Of a stretch of DNA of 64,000 nt, positions 14,441 through 25,818 are shown in pieces (position 1 is the first letter of the stretch; every line of letters begins with the position of its first letter). The notes under the pieces were generated by a model. It made no database searches. It saw only the letters and a list, made by a program, of their open reading frames with translations, and was not told where the DNA came from. The translations under genes were made by a program, and so were the position numbers. Source of the DNA: Tolypeutes matacus. Its lineage: Eukaryota; Chordata; Mammalia; Cingulata; Chlamyphoridae. Where the stretch lies: NCBI GenBank assembly GCA_026826555.1, contig JAKSZT010053883.1, positions 28,779,559-28,843,558 on the forward strand, given 5' to 3'.

Positions 14441-15284
14441 TTTGCACTTAGAACTGTGCCAAACAAAAGGTCATGAGGGAGGCATACACGCAAAAAAGTA
14501 TTAAGCGAGAATAAAAGACCATGGGGGCGGGGGGGGGGGCGAGGGTGAGTTGACCAAAGGGGTTACTTTAAAAAAGATGAATAGGTTTGTCCAGGGAAGA
14601 AAGGAGAAAGGAAAGGTAGAAGAGGAAAATTTACAAGCAGCCTATAGAAGTATGAGAGTGAAGGCATCCCAAAAGAGGGGCAGGGGAGAGGAGGAAATGC
14701 TAGAATGTGAAAGACGGTTATGTGAAGAGGCTGAATAATGAGGCCAAGAAGGTTGGGGGAAATCTTATAATAGGAATCACAAAGATGGGAGAACCTAGAC
14801 ATGAAAAAAAAAAAAAATAGTATGCTCGTATAAAACATATAAGATTAACACACAGTGTTACATGTAGATAAAACTGTGCTGTAAATAGATTAAAGGAGCT
14901 GCAAATTCATGGATTAGGAAGATGTGTTATTGCAAAAAGATAAGCAAATGGGATAGAAATGACAATCTAAAAGTTGTGTGAATTTCATCTGATTATTTTG
15001 TAAGTAATGGCTAAATGAAATAAATGTTTGATGATAAATTGTATAAAAATAGATAACGCTATTTAGAGACTTAGAAAACTGCAATAATTAGGTTGAAAAT
15101 CTTATCTACAAAGAAAAAAGTAAATGTTTTTACAAAGGATTATTTTATGGCAACTATAAAAGAGAACTTGCAATTTAAAAAAATAATATAAAAATGTAAA
15201 AATCTATAAACTTTTAACAAGAAAATAAAGAAGAAAAGTTCCACGATCTTGGCTTTTGAAAAGATTTTTAAAACAGGACACAAA
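14441..15284. other. Unassigned AT- and purine-rich sequence
   Basis: Includes a G run at 14523-14539 and a purine-rich stretch at 14570-14720. No convincing gene or repeat identity. Confidence 0.35.
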
Positions 15285-15578
15285 AAAATGAATAATAAAA
15301 GAAAATTTATAATAAATTGGACACCACAGAGCTAAAAACATTTGTTCTTCAAAAGACTCCGTTATGTAGAGGTAGAAAGGAAAACTCACAAACACGGAGA
15401 AACTAAACAACACACCCTCAAACCACCAATGGGTCAAAGAAGAAATCATAAAGAGAATTAGGAAATAGCTTGAGGTGAATAAAAACAAAACTATAGCATA
15501 CCAAAACTTATAAGATGCAGCAAAGGCAGTGCTGAGAATAAATTTATAGCTCTAAACGCTTACGTTAAGAAGAAAGAC
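15285..15578 (+). mobile_element. L1 ORF2 fragment
   Basis: The text around 15390-15570 (AACCACCAATGGGTCAAAGA, then GATGCAGCAAAGGCAGTGCT) parallels L1 ORF2 at about 6790-6930. It stops where the VDAC2 copy begins, so the retropseudogene probably inserted into or next to it. Confidence 0.7.
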
Positions 15579-15579
15579 A

Positions 15580-17175
15580 GACTTGGCCTTGCAGCCCAGG
15601 GAGCTGCAGGCCCATCTGGGCGAGTCTCGTGACCTCCGCTAAGGGCCGAGCAGCGGCGGCCGCCGGTCTCAGGAGACCAACTGATCACCCGGAATCCCAC
15701 AGCCGCGCGCAGCCGCGTGCGCCCAATGTGTCTTCCTCCATCATATGCTGGCCTTGGCGAAGCTGCCAGAGATATTTTCAACAGAGGATTTGGTTTTGGG
15801 TTGGTGAAACTGGATGTGAAAACAAAGTCGGGCAGTGGCGTGAAATTCTCAACAACTGGTTCATCTAATAGGCACTGGGAAAGCTACTGGGACCTTGGAG
15901 ACCAAATACAGAGGGTGTGAGTATGGTCTCACTTTCACAGAAAAATGTAACACTGATAACATTCTGGGAACGGAAATCACAATCGAAGACCAAATTTGTC
16001 AAGATTTGAAACTAACATTTGATACCATCTTCTCACCAAACACAGGAAGGAAAAGTGGTAAAATCAAGTCTTCTTACAACAGGGAGTGTATAAACTTTGG
16101 CTCTGATGTCGACTTTGCTTTTGCTGGACCTGCAGTGCATGGTTCAGCCCTCTTTGGTTATGAGGGCTGACTTCTGGTTACCAGGTGATCTTTGACAGTG
16201 CCAAATATAAGCTGACCAGGAATAATTTTGCAGTGGGCTACAGGCCTGGAGACTTCCAGCTACACACTAATGTCAGAGATGGGACAGAACTTGGAGGAGC
16301 AATCATCAGAAAGTAGGCGAAGATCGTGACACTTCAGTAAACCTTGCTTCGGACATCAGGTACCAAGTGCACTCGTTTTGGCATTGCAGCTAAGTATCAG
16401 TTGGATGTGATGGCTTCCATTTCTGCAAAAGTCAACTCTCTCGAATTGGAGTGGGCAACCTTGACTCTGAGGCAGGTGTGACATTTATACTGTCTGCCCT
16501 GGTAGATGGGAGGAGCATTAATGCTGGAGGCCACAAACAGGGGCGTGCCCTGGATTTGGAGGCTTAATCCAGCTGAAGAAACCTCTGGGAATGGATATTG
16601 GAAAATTTGGCCTTAATGTCTTTACATTGTAACCAGCAGGCTTTCCACCCCCCACCCCCCACCCCTCACCCCAAGAAGGTGACCAAAACAAAGGATGATC
16701 TAAGCAAGAGCTGTATTTTAAACATTTAGACAGTTACTTATTAGTTGGTTTCTGGTGAATTTGGTTATCTAGTTAACAATGCTGTCGTCTTGCAATCACC
16801 TATACATTATTTAAATATGCTACCCACCAATAATGAAATAGACTTTATGAAAACTGTGCAATTGTGTGCATGTTTGTTTTTTTGTTGTTGTTTTTTTTTT
16901 TTTTTTTTTTTTAAAGATTTTATTTATTTATTCATTTATCCCCCCCTTGCTGCTTGTGCTCGCTGGGTCAGCCAACCACGCCGTGCGGGCGGGCCTGCCC
17001 TCACCAGCAGGACCTCCCACATGGCAAACGGGAGCCCCACTGATTGAGCCACAGCCGCCCCCCTGTGCATGTTTGTTTTTATGTTCCTTTTAACATTTGG
17101 TAAAATATTGTCATTGCCTGAGATGGATCAGTGGATATTTTAAGATGAGTTTAAAAAATTATTGAATTCAACCAT
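15580..17175 (+). pseudogene. VDAC2: VDAC2 processed pseudogene
   Basis: VDAC2 encodes a mitochondrial outer-membrane voltage-dependent anion channel. Without introns, the plus strand carries VDAC-like coding text from about 15717 (RPMCLPPSYAGLGEAARDIF), through the EYGLTFTEK and [20 protein letters not shown] segments, to an end ALDLEA-stop at 16565-16567. The N-terminal RPMC-PPSYA extension separates VDAC2 from VDAC1 and VDAC3. Frames shift near 15865-15905, and the WLAGYQ region near 16165-16190 carries a stop and a frameshift. GC-rich 5' UTR-like text (15580-15716) precedes the start. A 3' UTR-like region follows, with a SINE inside. The right boundary is approximate and no target duplication was resolved. 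Confidence 0.93.
16882..17063 (-). mobile_element. DAS-type SINE, long form
   Basis: The reversed SINE has an internal deletion in the head region between the GC-rich body and the B-box-like part. The target duplication TGTGCATGTTTGTTTTT lies at 16865-16881 and 17064-17080. It is inserted in the VDAC2 3' UTR copy, so it is younger than that copy. Confidence 0.95.
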
Positions 17176-17916
17176 CAATATATGTGTCTATGATATGTAA
17201 ACTTTTTTCTTAAAAGAAATAACTTCCCATAGTATTGCAATAATAACATTCTTTTTCTTTAGAACTTGAAAATTTCCTAGCCATTGTTAAATAATGGATG
17301 ATCTTTAAATAATAGCTGTCTATGGGAATGGTGCATAATAAAATAATTCTACCCTATAGAGAATTTCAACTGAAAGAGAAAAATTAGTTTCAGGTACTCC
17401 ATCAAATAGGTAGTCACATTATTTAACCTTGAAGAAAAATGAAGCTCCTAATACTTTAGACTCTATAAACCCCTCAATTAACAAAGTCATCTTTATGAGA
17501 AAATCTAATAGAGAGTTTGAAAGCAGAAGTAATACATTTGTTCTGAAGTGACATTTCTTTGGAAACATGGAAATGTAGAAAATAATACCCAATGTTCTGA
17601 CTAAGAATTACATATACAGAAAAAAAGAAATAGGGCACAGACTTTAGAATTCTATTTCCTTCTGAGCAGTTTGTACAATTTTTTTGGTAGAAGTTGGTGG
17701 AATGACAGATGAAATTTGCTCTAAAATACATAGTGAGGAAAACAATTGCTGAGAAATGCAATCCTATGATAAACAGTTTGCCCTTCATGAAAGATAATTT
17801 AACAATAAAAATCAGAACCCTCAACAACTGATTGGTGCTGAAGAAAGCTTTTTATTCACTCCAGAAGAAGGGGGAGGAATCAACTTTAGATAGAATATGA
17901 CTATTAGGTATAGACT
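17176..17916. other. Unassigned AT-rich sequence
   Basis: No gene, SINE or clear L1/LTR match was recognised. An open stretch on the minus strand (17474-17827) has no recognisable domain and AT-rich composition, so it is not called a gene. Confidence 0.4.
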
Positions 17917-18358
17917 TGTATTAGGGTCCTCTAAGGAAACAGAACCAACAGGAGATATCTGTAAATATTATGAGATTTTATAAAATTGTCTCACGTGACT
18001 GTGGGGATACAAGTCCAAATTCTATAGGGCAGGCTGCAAGCTGGGAACTCCAATGAAGATTTTCTATGAATTATTCAGGAGAAGCTGGCTAGCTGAAGTA
18101 GAGCTGGGAATTCTTTCTTCTGACTGCTAAAATCATTACTTTTCCTTTTGAAGACCTTCATGATTGGATGAGCCACCTCTCATTACTGAAGGCAATCTCC
18201 TCAGTTGATGTAGATGCAATTAGCCATAGATGCAATAAACTTACTAATGATTTAAGTCCATGAAATGTCCTCATGTTAACAATTAAGCCAGTTCTTGCTT
18301 GATCAATCAATCAGGCACCATTACCTGGCCAATCTGACACATAAGCCTAACCATCACA
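17917..18358 (-). mobile_element. 3' LTR of the ERVL-type provirus
   Basis: Termini are TGTATTAG and ATCACA on the plus strand. Just inside, the minus strand has the purine-rich stretch AAGGGGTGGAC, which fits a polypurine tract next to a 3' LTR. It lacks about 110 bp present in the other LTR. Confidence 0.85.
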
Positions 18359-18678
18359 GTCCACCCCTTGTCAACTTGACAGCCATATACACCATCTTAA
18401 ACCATACTTAATCTCTAAATAAAAACAATAATAGACATATTTTTCACCTAACAATACTCAACTGCCCTGCAGATAACTGGAAATGCACTAAATCTCCCCA
18501 GAATAGGGTGCAAATCCTTGGGTAATAGTCAATCAAACTTTATATCCTATAACTTAAATATTACTACATAAAACTAATACAACTTATGTCATATGATAAG
18601 GGGATAAAATAGGGAAGAAAATAAAGATATATTCTTATGTACACATTGAAACATACTCATCAAAAACAATAAAAAATA

Positions 18679-21445
18679 TTAATAACCATTACAGTCCTCA
18701 TTTCTGTAACTGGTCATGTGGTCATATTCATATTTATCACCATTTTCTTCCACTAGCCATTCCATGTTCCCTTTACCCACAACAAGCACCTTGACTGGCC
18801 ATGGTTCTTTGACTGGTGGGGAGATCCAAATCTTCATTTCTGAAGATTCTAGGCCATTGATAGTCCTGCCTGGATTGGGTTGTTGCAGTTTTCCATTGAC
18901 TGTGTTCACAGGGAATGGTAGTACTAGACACCCTAGGGGATCTCCTGTATTCCAGGCAAACTGTTCTTTACCTCCATTGTGTAGTTGCAGTCTTATTTTC
19001 CCTTGATAGGATCAGTCACCCCAGCTAGAACAATAATTCTCTTCTTTGCCTGTTGATTCAGAGGCATGAGATGCCCAAAGTGCCCAGGTGTCAGTCTTAA
19101 CTTCCAGTTCAATGGAATCATTATGTCTCCTAGTGGAAGCACTCCTCCTTTTGGAACTAAGACCTGTAGACCAATAGAGTTTAAGCAAACATTTTCATAG
19201 TGGATCACTAGGGGTAATAGTGAGTGGTGCCACTCCCATTTCTACCCCTTCATTTCTGGACCTGTGAATCCTGGCTATGGGAGAAAAAGCACAATAGAGT
19301 GGATGCTGACTTAAAGCATATGCAGCCTCCTGAAGAACATTTCCCCAGCCCTATGAGGTATTCCCACATGGTTGGCCCTATAATCGAGTCTTCAAAAGGC
19401 CATTCCACTGTTCTATATGGAACATGGTAGGACCAATGGATTCCATGAGCATGTGTCCATTCCCACACATAATGTGCTATGAAGTGGGTTCCTTGGTCAG
19501 AAGCAACCTGTGTGGAATACCATGACGGTGGATAAGGCATTCTGTAAGTGACTGGATGGTAGTTTTGGCAGAAGCATTGCATGCAAGGGAGGCAAACCCA
19601 TATCCAGAGTATGTGTCTATTCCAGTTAGAACAAATCATTGGCCCCTGCATGATGGAAGTGGTCCAATGTAATCAACCTGCCACCAGGTAGCAGGCTGAT
19701 CACCTCAGAGAATGGTGCCATGTTGGGGACTGAATGTGGATCTCTGTTGCTGGCAGATTGGGCACTCAGCAATGGGTGTAGCCAGGTTGGCCTTCATGAG
19801 GGGAAGTCCATGTTGCTGAGTCCATGCATAACCTCCATCTGTACCACCATGGCCACTTTATTCATGAGCCTGTTGGGCAATTACAGAAGTGGCTGAGGGG
19901 GAAGTAGATGTGGCTCAAGCAGTTGAGCTCCTATCTACCATATAGGAGGTCCAGGGTTCAATTCCTGGGGCCTCCTGGTGAAGGCAAGCTGGCCCACACA
20001 GCGAGCTGGCCCACTTGCAGTGCTGGCCTGCACAGGAGTGCTGGCGCAGCAAGATGATGCAACAAAAAGAGACACAGAGGAGAGACAATGAGACAAGGGA
20101 GCTGAGATGACGCAGGTGATTAAGTGCCTCTTTCCCACTCTAGAAGATCCTGGGATCAGTTCCCAATGCTGCCTAAAGAGAAGACCTGCAGACACAGAAC
20201 ACACAGCGAATGGACACAGAAAGCAGACAGTGAGTGCAAAAACAGTGAAACAGTGGGGGGAGGGAATAAATAAATAAATGTCTTAAAAAAAAAAAAAAAA
20301 AAGAAGTGGCTGAGGAAAGAGGTTGACTTGTGTCCCCAGAATGGATCATCTTATGCACTTGATTAAAATCTTCCTGTGCTAAAGTCACCCTCTGGTAAGC
20401 ATTCACATGGGACACAAATATCTTCATGTTTTTTGCCAACTCAGAAATGTCTATCCACATACCTCTTCCCCAGGACTCTTTGTCACCAATTTTCCAATCA
20501 TGTTCCTTGCAAGTCCCTGACCATCCAGCCAAATCATTGGTGACAGCTTATGAATCAGTGAACAAACACACCTCTGGCCATTTCTCCTTCCACGCAAAAT
20601 GAACAACCAGGTGCACTGCTCGAAGTTCTGCCCACTGGGAGGATTTCTCCTCATCACTGTCCTGCAGGGATGTCCCAGAAAGGGGCTGCAGTGCTGCAGG
20701 TGTCTACTTTTGGGTCGTACTGGCATGCTGTGCAGAACCATCTGTAAATCAGGCACAAGCTTTCTCTTCCTTAGTCAACTGATTGTGAGGAACTCCCCAA
20801 GAGGCCATAGCTGTGGGCCGAGAAAGAGAAAGTACTGTGGCAGGAGTGGTGACCATGGGCATTTGGGCCACTTCCTCATGTAACTTACCTGTGCCTTCAG
20901 GACCCACTTGAGCTCTATCTCATATATACCACTTCCATTTTATAATGGAGTGTTGTTGTGCACACCCAACTTTATGGTTTGGCAGGTCAGACAACACCCA
21001 GCTCATGATAGGCAACTCAGGTCCCATGGTCTCATGGTGGCCCATGGTTAAGTGTTCAGTCTCTACTAAGGCCCAATAGCATGCCAAAAGCTGTTTCTCA
21101 AAAGGAGAGTAGTTATCTGCAGAGGATGGCAAGGCTTTACTCCAAAATCCTAAGGGTTTGTGTTGTGATTCTTCTATAGAAGCCTGCCTAAGGCTCCAGC
21201 GAGCATCTCTACTTACCACTGACATTTCTAGCACCATTGGATCTGCTGGATCATATGGCCCAAAGGGCAGAGCAGCTTGCACAGCAGCTGTACCTGTTGC
21301 AGAGCCTACTCTTGTTCCAGTCCTCACTCAAAACTTGATCCTGGGGTGGGTGAACAGGTCTTACATGATAGATCCAAGCTTGTATTCCACTCTCTCTAAA
21401 CCTTTGGATTCCCTCATCTACATTATATGAAGGTAGCTCTGGCAT
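18679..21445 (-). pseudogene. Decayed retroviral pol remnant (RNase H and integrase regions)
   Basis: Several short minus-strand frames carry pol-like text. RNase H-like sequence is spread over about 21330-20340 in shifted frames. Integrase-core-like sequence lies at 19651-19250, including the SDQGTHF and YHVPYRT segments, and integrase C-terminal-like text at 18909-18679. RNase H degrades template RNA and integrase inserts viral DNA. A SINE sits between the two domains, and numerous stops and frameshifts make the region inactive. Reported only as a broken copy. Confidence 0.8.
19899..20302 (+). mobile_element. Long dimeric tRNA-derived SINE
   Basis: First monomer (about 19899-19976), linker with GCAGCAAGATGATGCAAC, second tRNA-like monomer (about 20100-20175), body with GACACAGAACACACAGCG, tail AAATAAATAAATG and an A tract. 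AGAAGTGGCTGAGG flanks both sides as a target duplication. It lies inside the ERV, so it is younger. Confidence 0.9.
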
Positions 21446-21644
21446 TTTGACTTCAGGTGTTGCAGTCCATCTTTTGTTCCCTGTTCAGCCAGTCACCCAA
21501 ACAAACTATTAGAACCCTTTCTAACCACTCAAGCTACAACATTAAATCCAGAATCTCTGCTTAGTGAGCCATATCAATAAATTCAGCCTGATCTAACTTT
21601 ATATTCTTTCCACCATTATCCTACACCCTTAATATCCATTCCCT

Positions 21645-21988
21645 GGATAAACAAACTGTGGTTTATTCACACGATGGAATATTATGCAGCTGTAAGAAGA
21701 AATGAAGTCATAAAGCATATGGCAACATGGATGAACCTGGAGGACATTATGTTGAGTGAAGCAAGCCAGACACAAAAGGACAAATACTGTATGAATGCAT
21801 TACTATGAACCAAATATATTGTGTAATATATTGTTTGATTCACACACAAAAACAACAACAAAAAAAAATTTACATGTATCCATTACATTTAATTGAGAAA
21901 TGTAGATATTTATTCATCTGTGTTTACTTTTTAGTTTTTAATTGCTTATGTTTTCAATTATTAAATGTACAAAATAAAGTTAAAAAAA
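21645..21988 (+). mobile_element. 5'-truncated L1 tail
   Basis: Matches the last about 330 bp of the L1 at 9.68-10.01 kb (CACACGATGGAATATTATGC through AATAAAGTTAAAAA). The target duplication ATATCCATTCCC lies on both sides (ends at 21644 and 22001). It is inserted in the ERV interior. Confidence 0.95.
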
Positions 21989-22078
21989 AATATCCATTCC
22001 CACACATATTTCTCTGATTTTCTTTTTTTATAAAAAACTCAAGCAGCTCTTTTGGAGTATAGTGTACTTCCTCATGGG

Positions 22079-22360
22079 TCATACATTGTACTTTACCTTT
22101 TGTAGCCTATTGGGACTAGTTATAGGTCTGGAAGAAAAGAGGAGTGGTGGTAGTGGATAGGGAGAAGGATTAGAAGTTTCTTGCACTTCAGGGCATTCTG
22201 TTGCAGTTCCATCTGGTGAAACAGGATTAATCTCTTCAGGTGGAGGTTGGATGGCAGACTCCTTAGGGCAGACTGGGGGTTGGGAAGCTCTTTCCTCAGA
22301 GCAGACTGGATGTTGGACAGCTGTTTCCTCAGGGCAGACCATTACAGGTTTATCTTGCAA
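22079..22360 (-). pseudogene. Proline-rich gag-like remnant of the ERV
   Basis: A 93-codon minus-strand frame has about four imperfect repeats of a PVCPEE/S-A-QPP-type unit and then a proline-rich tract. Its place between the 5' LTR and pol suggests gag, but no capsid or zinc-knuckle motif is visible. Low-complexity composition means it could be a chance open frame in ERV sequence. Confidence 0.5.
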
Positions 22361-22983
22361 AGACTCAGAGAAGAATTTAGGTCTTCAGTGTTCCCACTAC
22401 CATCATTATCAACCCATATGTCCCCATTCCAGTTTTCAGGATCCCATTCTGTCTAACCAAGGCCTTCACTTTAACAGCAGACGCCCTGCAAGGTTGAGAA
22501 TTTAGCTTCCTTTGTAACTCTGCTATTGGCACAATGAGGCTCTGGGTCTAGTTTTCAGATATCTCAAGTCTGCAGCCACACAAAACAAAGTTTTCTTTCA
22601 GGGCACACTTAGAAAATTTACATCCTTCATGTGGCATTTAAATTGCAAATTTGAAGCCTTCAGCTCATCCTTTTCTTTTATAACTGTATCCAGTATATGT
22701 AGGAACAACCAGCAAACATCATTTTACCTTTTAACTCCACAAAACTCTGTTAAGGTGTTACAAACACTCTCACCCAGAGCCTTGCCTCTTATAAGCATGC
22801 AAGTAGCCATATCCAGTGGTGATATTTTGTGTATCTCTATTGCCAACTCATGCCATGGACTATCAGTGTAATCTTGATTATTGGAAATAGACATTTGTGC
22901 CTTTAAATCTAATCAGAGTAGACAGCCAATTTCAAAAACCCCAGAACCAAATCAGAAATCCCATTTTTAAGATTCTGTTTCTC

Positions 22984-23006
22984 AAGAACTAGTCTTGGTA
23001 CCAAGA
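22984..23006 (-). promoter_or_regulatory. Possible primer-binding site (tRNA-Leu-like) of the ERV
   Basis: Directly downstream of the 5' LTR on the minus strand lies TTGGTACCAAGACTAGTTC. From memory, the 3' end of tRNA-Leu(TAA) would predict TGGTACCAGGAGTGGG here, and ERVL elements are known for a leucine primer. The match is partial, as expected for an old copy. Confidence 0.5.
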
Positions 23007-23556
23007 TGTATTAGTCAGGGTTCTCTAGGGAAGCAGAACCAACAGGAGATATCTGTAAATATTATGAGATTGTCTCAACTGACTATGGGGATACATGAGT
23101 CCAAATTCCACAGGGCAGGCTGAAAGCTGGGAACTCCAATGAAGGTTTTCAAAGAATTGTCCAGGAGAAACTGGCTGGCTGAAGTAGAGATGTAAAGTCT
23201 CTCTTCTGACTGCCAAAATCATCACTTCTCCTTTTTAAGGCCTTCAAATGATTGGATGAAACATCTCTCATTGCTAAAGGCAGTCTCCTCAGTTGATTAT
23301 ATTTGATCATTCTGGTGGAATGAACCTGACTTGTTGAACATCTCCTGATTACTGGCTGGATTCACTCATCAAAGAATCATTTTTTCCTTCATGGGAGCCA
23401 CTTAGTGGGATATTTAATTAGCCATAGATGCAATCAACTTACTAATGATTTAAGTCCATGAAATGTCCTCACAGTAACAATTAAGCCAGTGCTTGCTTGA
23501 CCAAACAACCAGGCACCATTACCTGGCCAAGTTGACACATGAGCCTAACCATCACA
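23007..23556 (-). mobile_element. 5' LTR of the ERVL-type provirus
   Basis: TGTATTAGTCAGGGTTCTC to ATCACA. It shares most of its length with 17917-18358 and has an extra block near 23300-23410. Confidence 0.85.
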
Positions 23557-24110
23557 AGATACTTTGGTTTTTAGAGCTTCTCAAGTGTTGAAATTCAATA
23601 TTATGTCTAATATTATATCTGGTGTTTCACTTCTGGACATCACCAAATTCCTTTAAAAATTTTAAAGAAAATTAGTGCAATATATTATATTGTGTTTATA
23701 TATAAATATATATACATATATGCCTATATATGTATACACACACAAAGACATTTATGCTAAAGTGATGTTAGACAACTTTTTTTTTTAATGTCTTTTCAGT
23801 AAATTGTGCACTCTAATCCAGAAATACCAGAGACAGGGCACCAATTCCCCCATTCTCTATGCTGGGAAAAGATGGCAGATATCCTAGTTAATCATGGCAC
23901 CAAACTCAGACCATTTTCAAAATCCTTCACAATGCAATGCCATGGATAGCCACTATCATAAACTGGAGATGGACTGCCAAATAAAAGCTAATTTGTAATT
24001 CCTAATGACTAGTAGGTAAACCTCTTCACAAAAATTTCAAAAGTCAAATCCTACAAAAACATACTTTTTCTGAGTGACTATCACAAAAAGGACATTCAAT
24101 CAATTATTCA
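23557..24110. repeat. Mostly unassigned; (TA)n-rich patch at 23690-23745
   Basis: A TATATA-rich simple repeat with TACACACACA lies at 23690-23745. The rest shows no recognised identity. Confidence 0.5.
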
Positions 24111-24114
24111 ACAA

Positions 24115-24345
24115 ATGTTTACATATGCAAACCACTTAGAACATGCCTGATCCATAGTGGGCACTACATAACATTATTTTCTGTTATGATTATTGAGTGC
24201 ATACTTTGGCCAGGCACTATTCTAGGCAGTGGGGAAAGAACAGTAATCCAAACAGACAAAAATTGCTACCTTCATGAAACTTCCCTTCTGGGGTGTGAGG
24301 TGAGGGGCTAACAGAAAAAGAAAAACAAGTAACTATACAGTTTAT
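24115..24345 (+). mobile_element. MIR and L2 relics
   Basis: ACCACTTAGAACATGCCTGA, then GTGGGCACTACATAA (about 24130-24172), resembles the MIR core. TTGGCCAGGCACTATTCTAG and AACAGACAAAAATTGCTACC (about 24205-24275) resemble L2/MIR consensus text. Both families are ancient and mammal-wide. Confidence 0.6.
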
Positions 24346-24581
24346 TAAAGGTAATACATGCTATGGAGAGAAACAGAGCAGAGGAGAAGATTAGGGAGTT
24401 CCATATGACCCAGTTGTTACATTCCTAGGTATTTATTCAAGAAACATGAAAACATATGTTCACTCTGTACATGAATGTTTATGGCAGCTTTATTTGTAAT
24501 ATCTAAAAATTGGAAACAAGTCAAATGTCCATCAGTAAGTGAACGGATAACAAATTGTGATATATCTATACAAAGAACTAT

Positions 24582-25249
24582 CCCATGCAAATATTCTTGC
24601 TGTCCTGGTTTTGTGATAATCAGGGTAGGCTAAACATTCACTATATTAGAAACCATGCATGTGTCTCCAGACCTAGTTTTTCTCCCTAGGTCTGGTTTTC
24701 AGATTGCTGGTGATAAACTAAGCCTGATTTATTATATGACCATCCTGTATGGGAAAAGACTGTAACTTTGGGTATCTTTGGTCAACCTTAAGAGATATAG
24801 CAGGGGGACAGATATAGCAGGCGTACGTCTCCCATATGGAAGGACCTGGGTTCAATCCTCAGGACCTCCCAGTAAAAATAAAAAAGAAAAATATAGACGG
24901 CGCACGGGCCACCAGGCCCCGTGTGCGGGTGCATCACCAGGCCCTGTGAGCGGCAAGACCCCCAGGCCCTGCACACGGGTGTGCCATCATGCTCCGCCAA
25001 GCCATGCAGCAAGATGATGATGTAACAGGAGAGTGACACAAGGGAGAGCTAAGATGAGACGCACCAAAAAACCAGGAACTAAGGTGGTGCAGGCTGTAGG
25101 ACGCCTCTCTTCCACATTGGAGGTTCTGAGGATCAAATCCCAATAAAGATAGGAGAAGGATGAGAAGAGAGGGCAGGAAGCAGACACAGAGAGTTGCCCA
25201 GTGAATGGACACAGAAACAGCAAAAACAGGGGTGGGGTGGGGTAAAAAT
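24582..25249 (+). mobile_element. Composite retroposon unit A (about 195-bp leader plus dimeric SINE)
   Basis: A non-SINE leader (about 24582-24800; ATTCTTGCTGTCCTG to TATCTTTGGTCAACC) is followed by a tRNA-like monomer (24802-24873), a GC-rich linker of degenerate repeats (CCAGGCCC-TG-GGG), a GCAAGATGATG motif, a second tRNA-like monomer (about 25065-25145) and a tail near 25249. The leader and SINE recur in the same order on the opposite strand at 50.2-51.0 kb. The unit runs straight into PAFAH1B1 sequence. One near-duplication (AAAGAACTAT at 24572 and AAACAACTAT at 25819) brackets unit plus PAFAH1B1. Confidence 0.8.
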
Positions 25250-25818
25250 GACCAGACAGTGCATGTGTGGGTGGTAGCAACAAAGGAATGCAAGGCTGGG
25301 CTTCGAGAACACAAGCATGTGGTAGAATGAATTTCCCGGGCTCCAGAAAGCTCATTTGCTTCCATCTCTGAAGCAACAGGATCTGAGTCTTAAAAAAGTG
25401 GCAAACCTAGGCCATTCTGGCTCTCTGGATCCAGAAACAAGACTATTAAGATGTGGGATGTCAGTACTACCATGTGTCTTATGACCCTTGTGAGTCAAGA
25501 TAACTGGGTATGTGGAGTTCTGTTCCATTCTGGGGGGCAAGTTTATTATGAGTTGTGCTGATGACAAGACCCTACATGTATACGATTGCATGAAGATCCT
25601 CAGTGTGCACAAACACTTTGTTACGTCCTTGGATTTCCATAAGACGGTGCCATATGTGGTTACTGGCAGTATAGATCAAACAGTAAAGGTGTGGGAGTGC
25701 CGTTGATGGAGTCTCACTTGGCCCCTCCTCCCTTTTTTCCTCTGGTTGCATTCTGATGATACCATGGTTACCCCCATTGAGCTCTGTTTAAATATTGTTC
25801 TTTCATGTAAATTTAAAA
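25250..25818 (+). pseudogene. PAFAH1B1: PAFAH1B1 (LIS1) 3'-terminal retrocopy
   Basis: LIS1 is a WD40-repeat protein that regulates cytoplasmic dynein and is a non-catalytic subunit of PAF acetylhydrolase. The plus strand carries the last WD repeats without introns: [16 protein letters not shown], a degraded middle, [39 protein letters not shown] and the normal end [13 protein letters not shown] (25704-25706). A 3' UTR-like stretch and an A-rich end (about 25813-25821) follow. The N-terminal two thirds are absent. An internal stop lies after the KHVVE segment, and there are substitutions and a deletion between DDKTL and the next repeat. It begins directly at the composite SINE, not at a clean 5' end. 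Confidence 0.92.

Larger units (their letters stand above)
17917..23556 (-). mobile_element. ERVL-type endogenous retrovirus, decayed, with both LTRs
   Basis: Two LTRs in the same direction (17917-18358 and 23007-23556) enclose about 4.6 kb of internal sequence coding on the minus strand. The order 5' LTR, gag-like, pol, 3' LTR runs from high to low coordinates, with no envelope region seen. After subtracting an inserted SINE and an L1 tail the internal part is shorter than I would expect for an ERVL, and the reverse transcriptase core is not evident. All frames are broken. The outer 5-mers are AGACT and AGATA, at best a decayed duplication. Confidence 0.85.

Noticed and set aside
15560..15868. 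GC-rich stretch as a CpG island promoter
   Set aside because: It is the copied 5' UTR and first codons of VDAC2. CpGs come from the parent gene and no active gene starts here.
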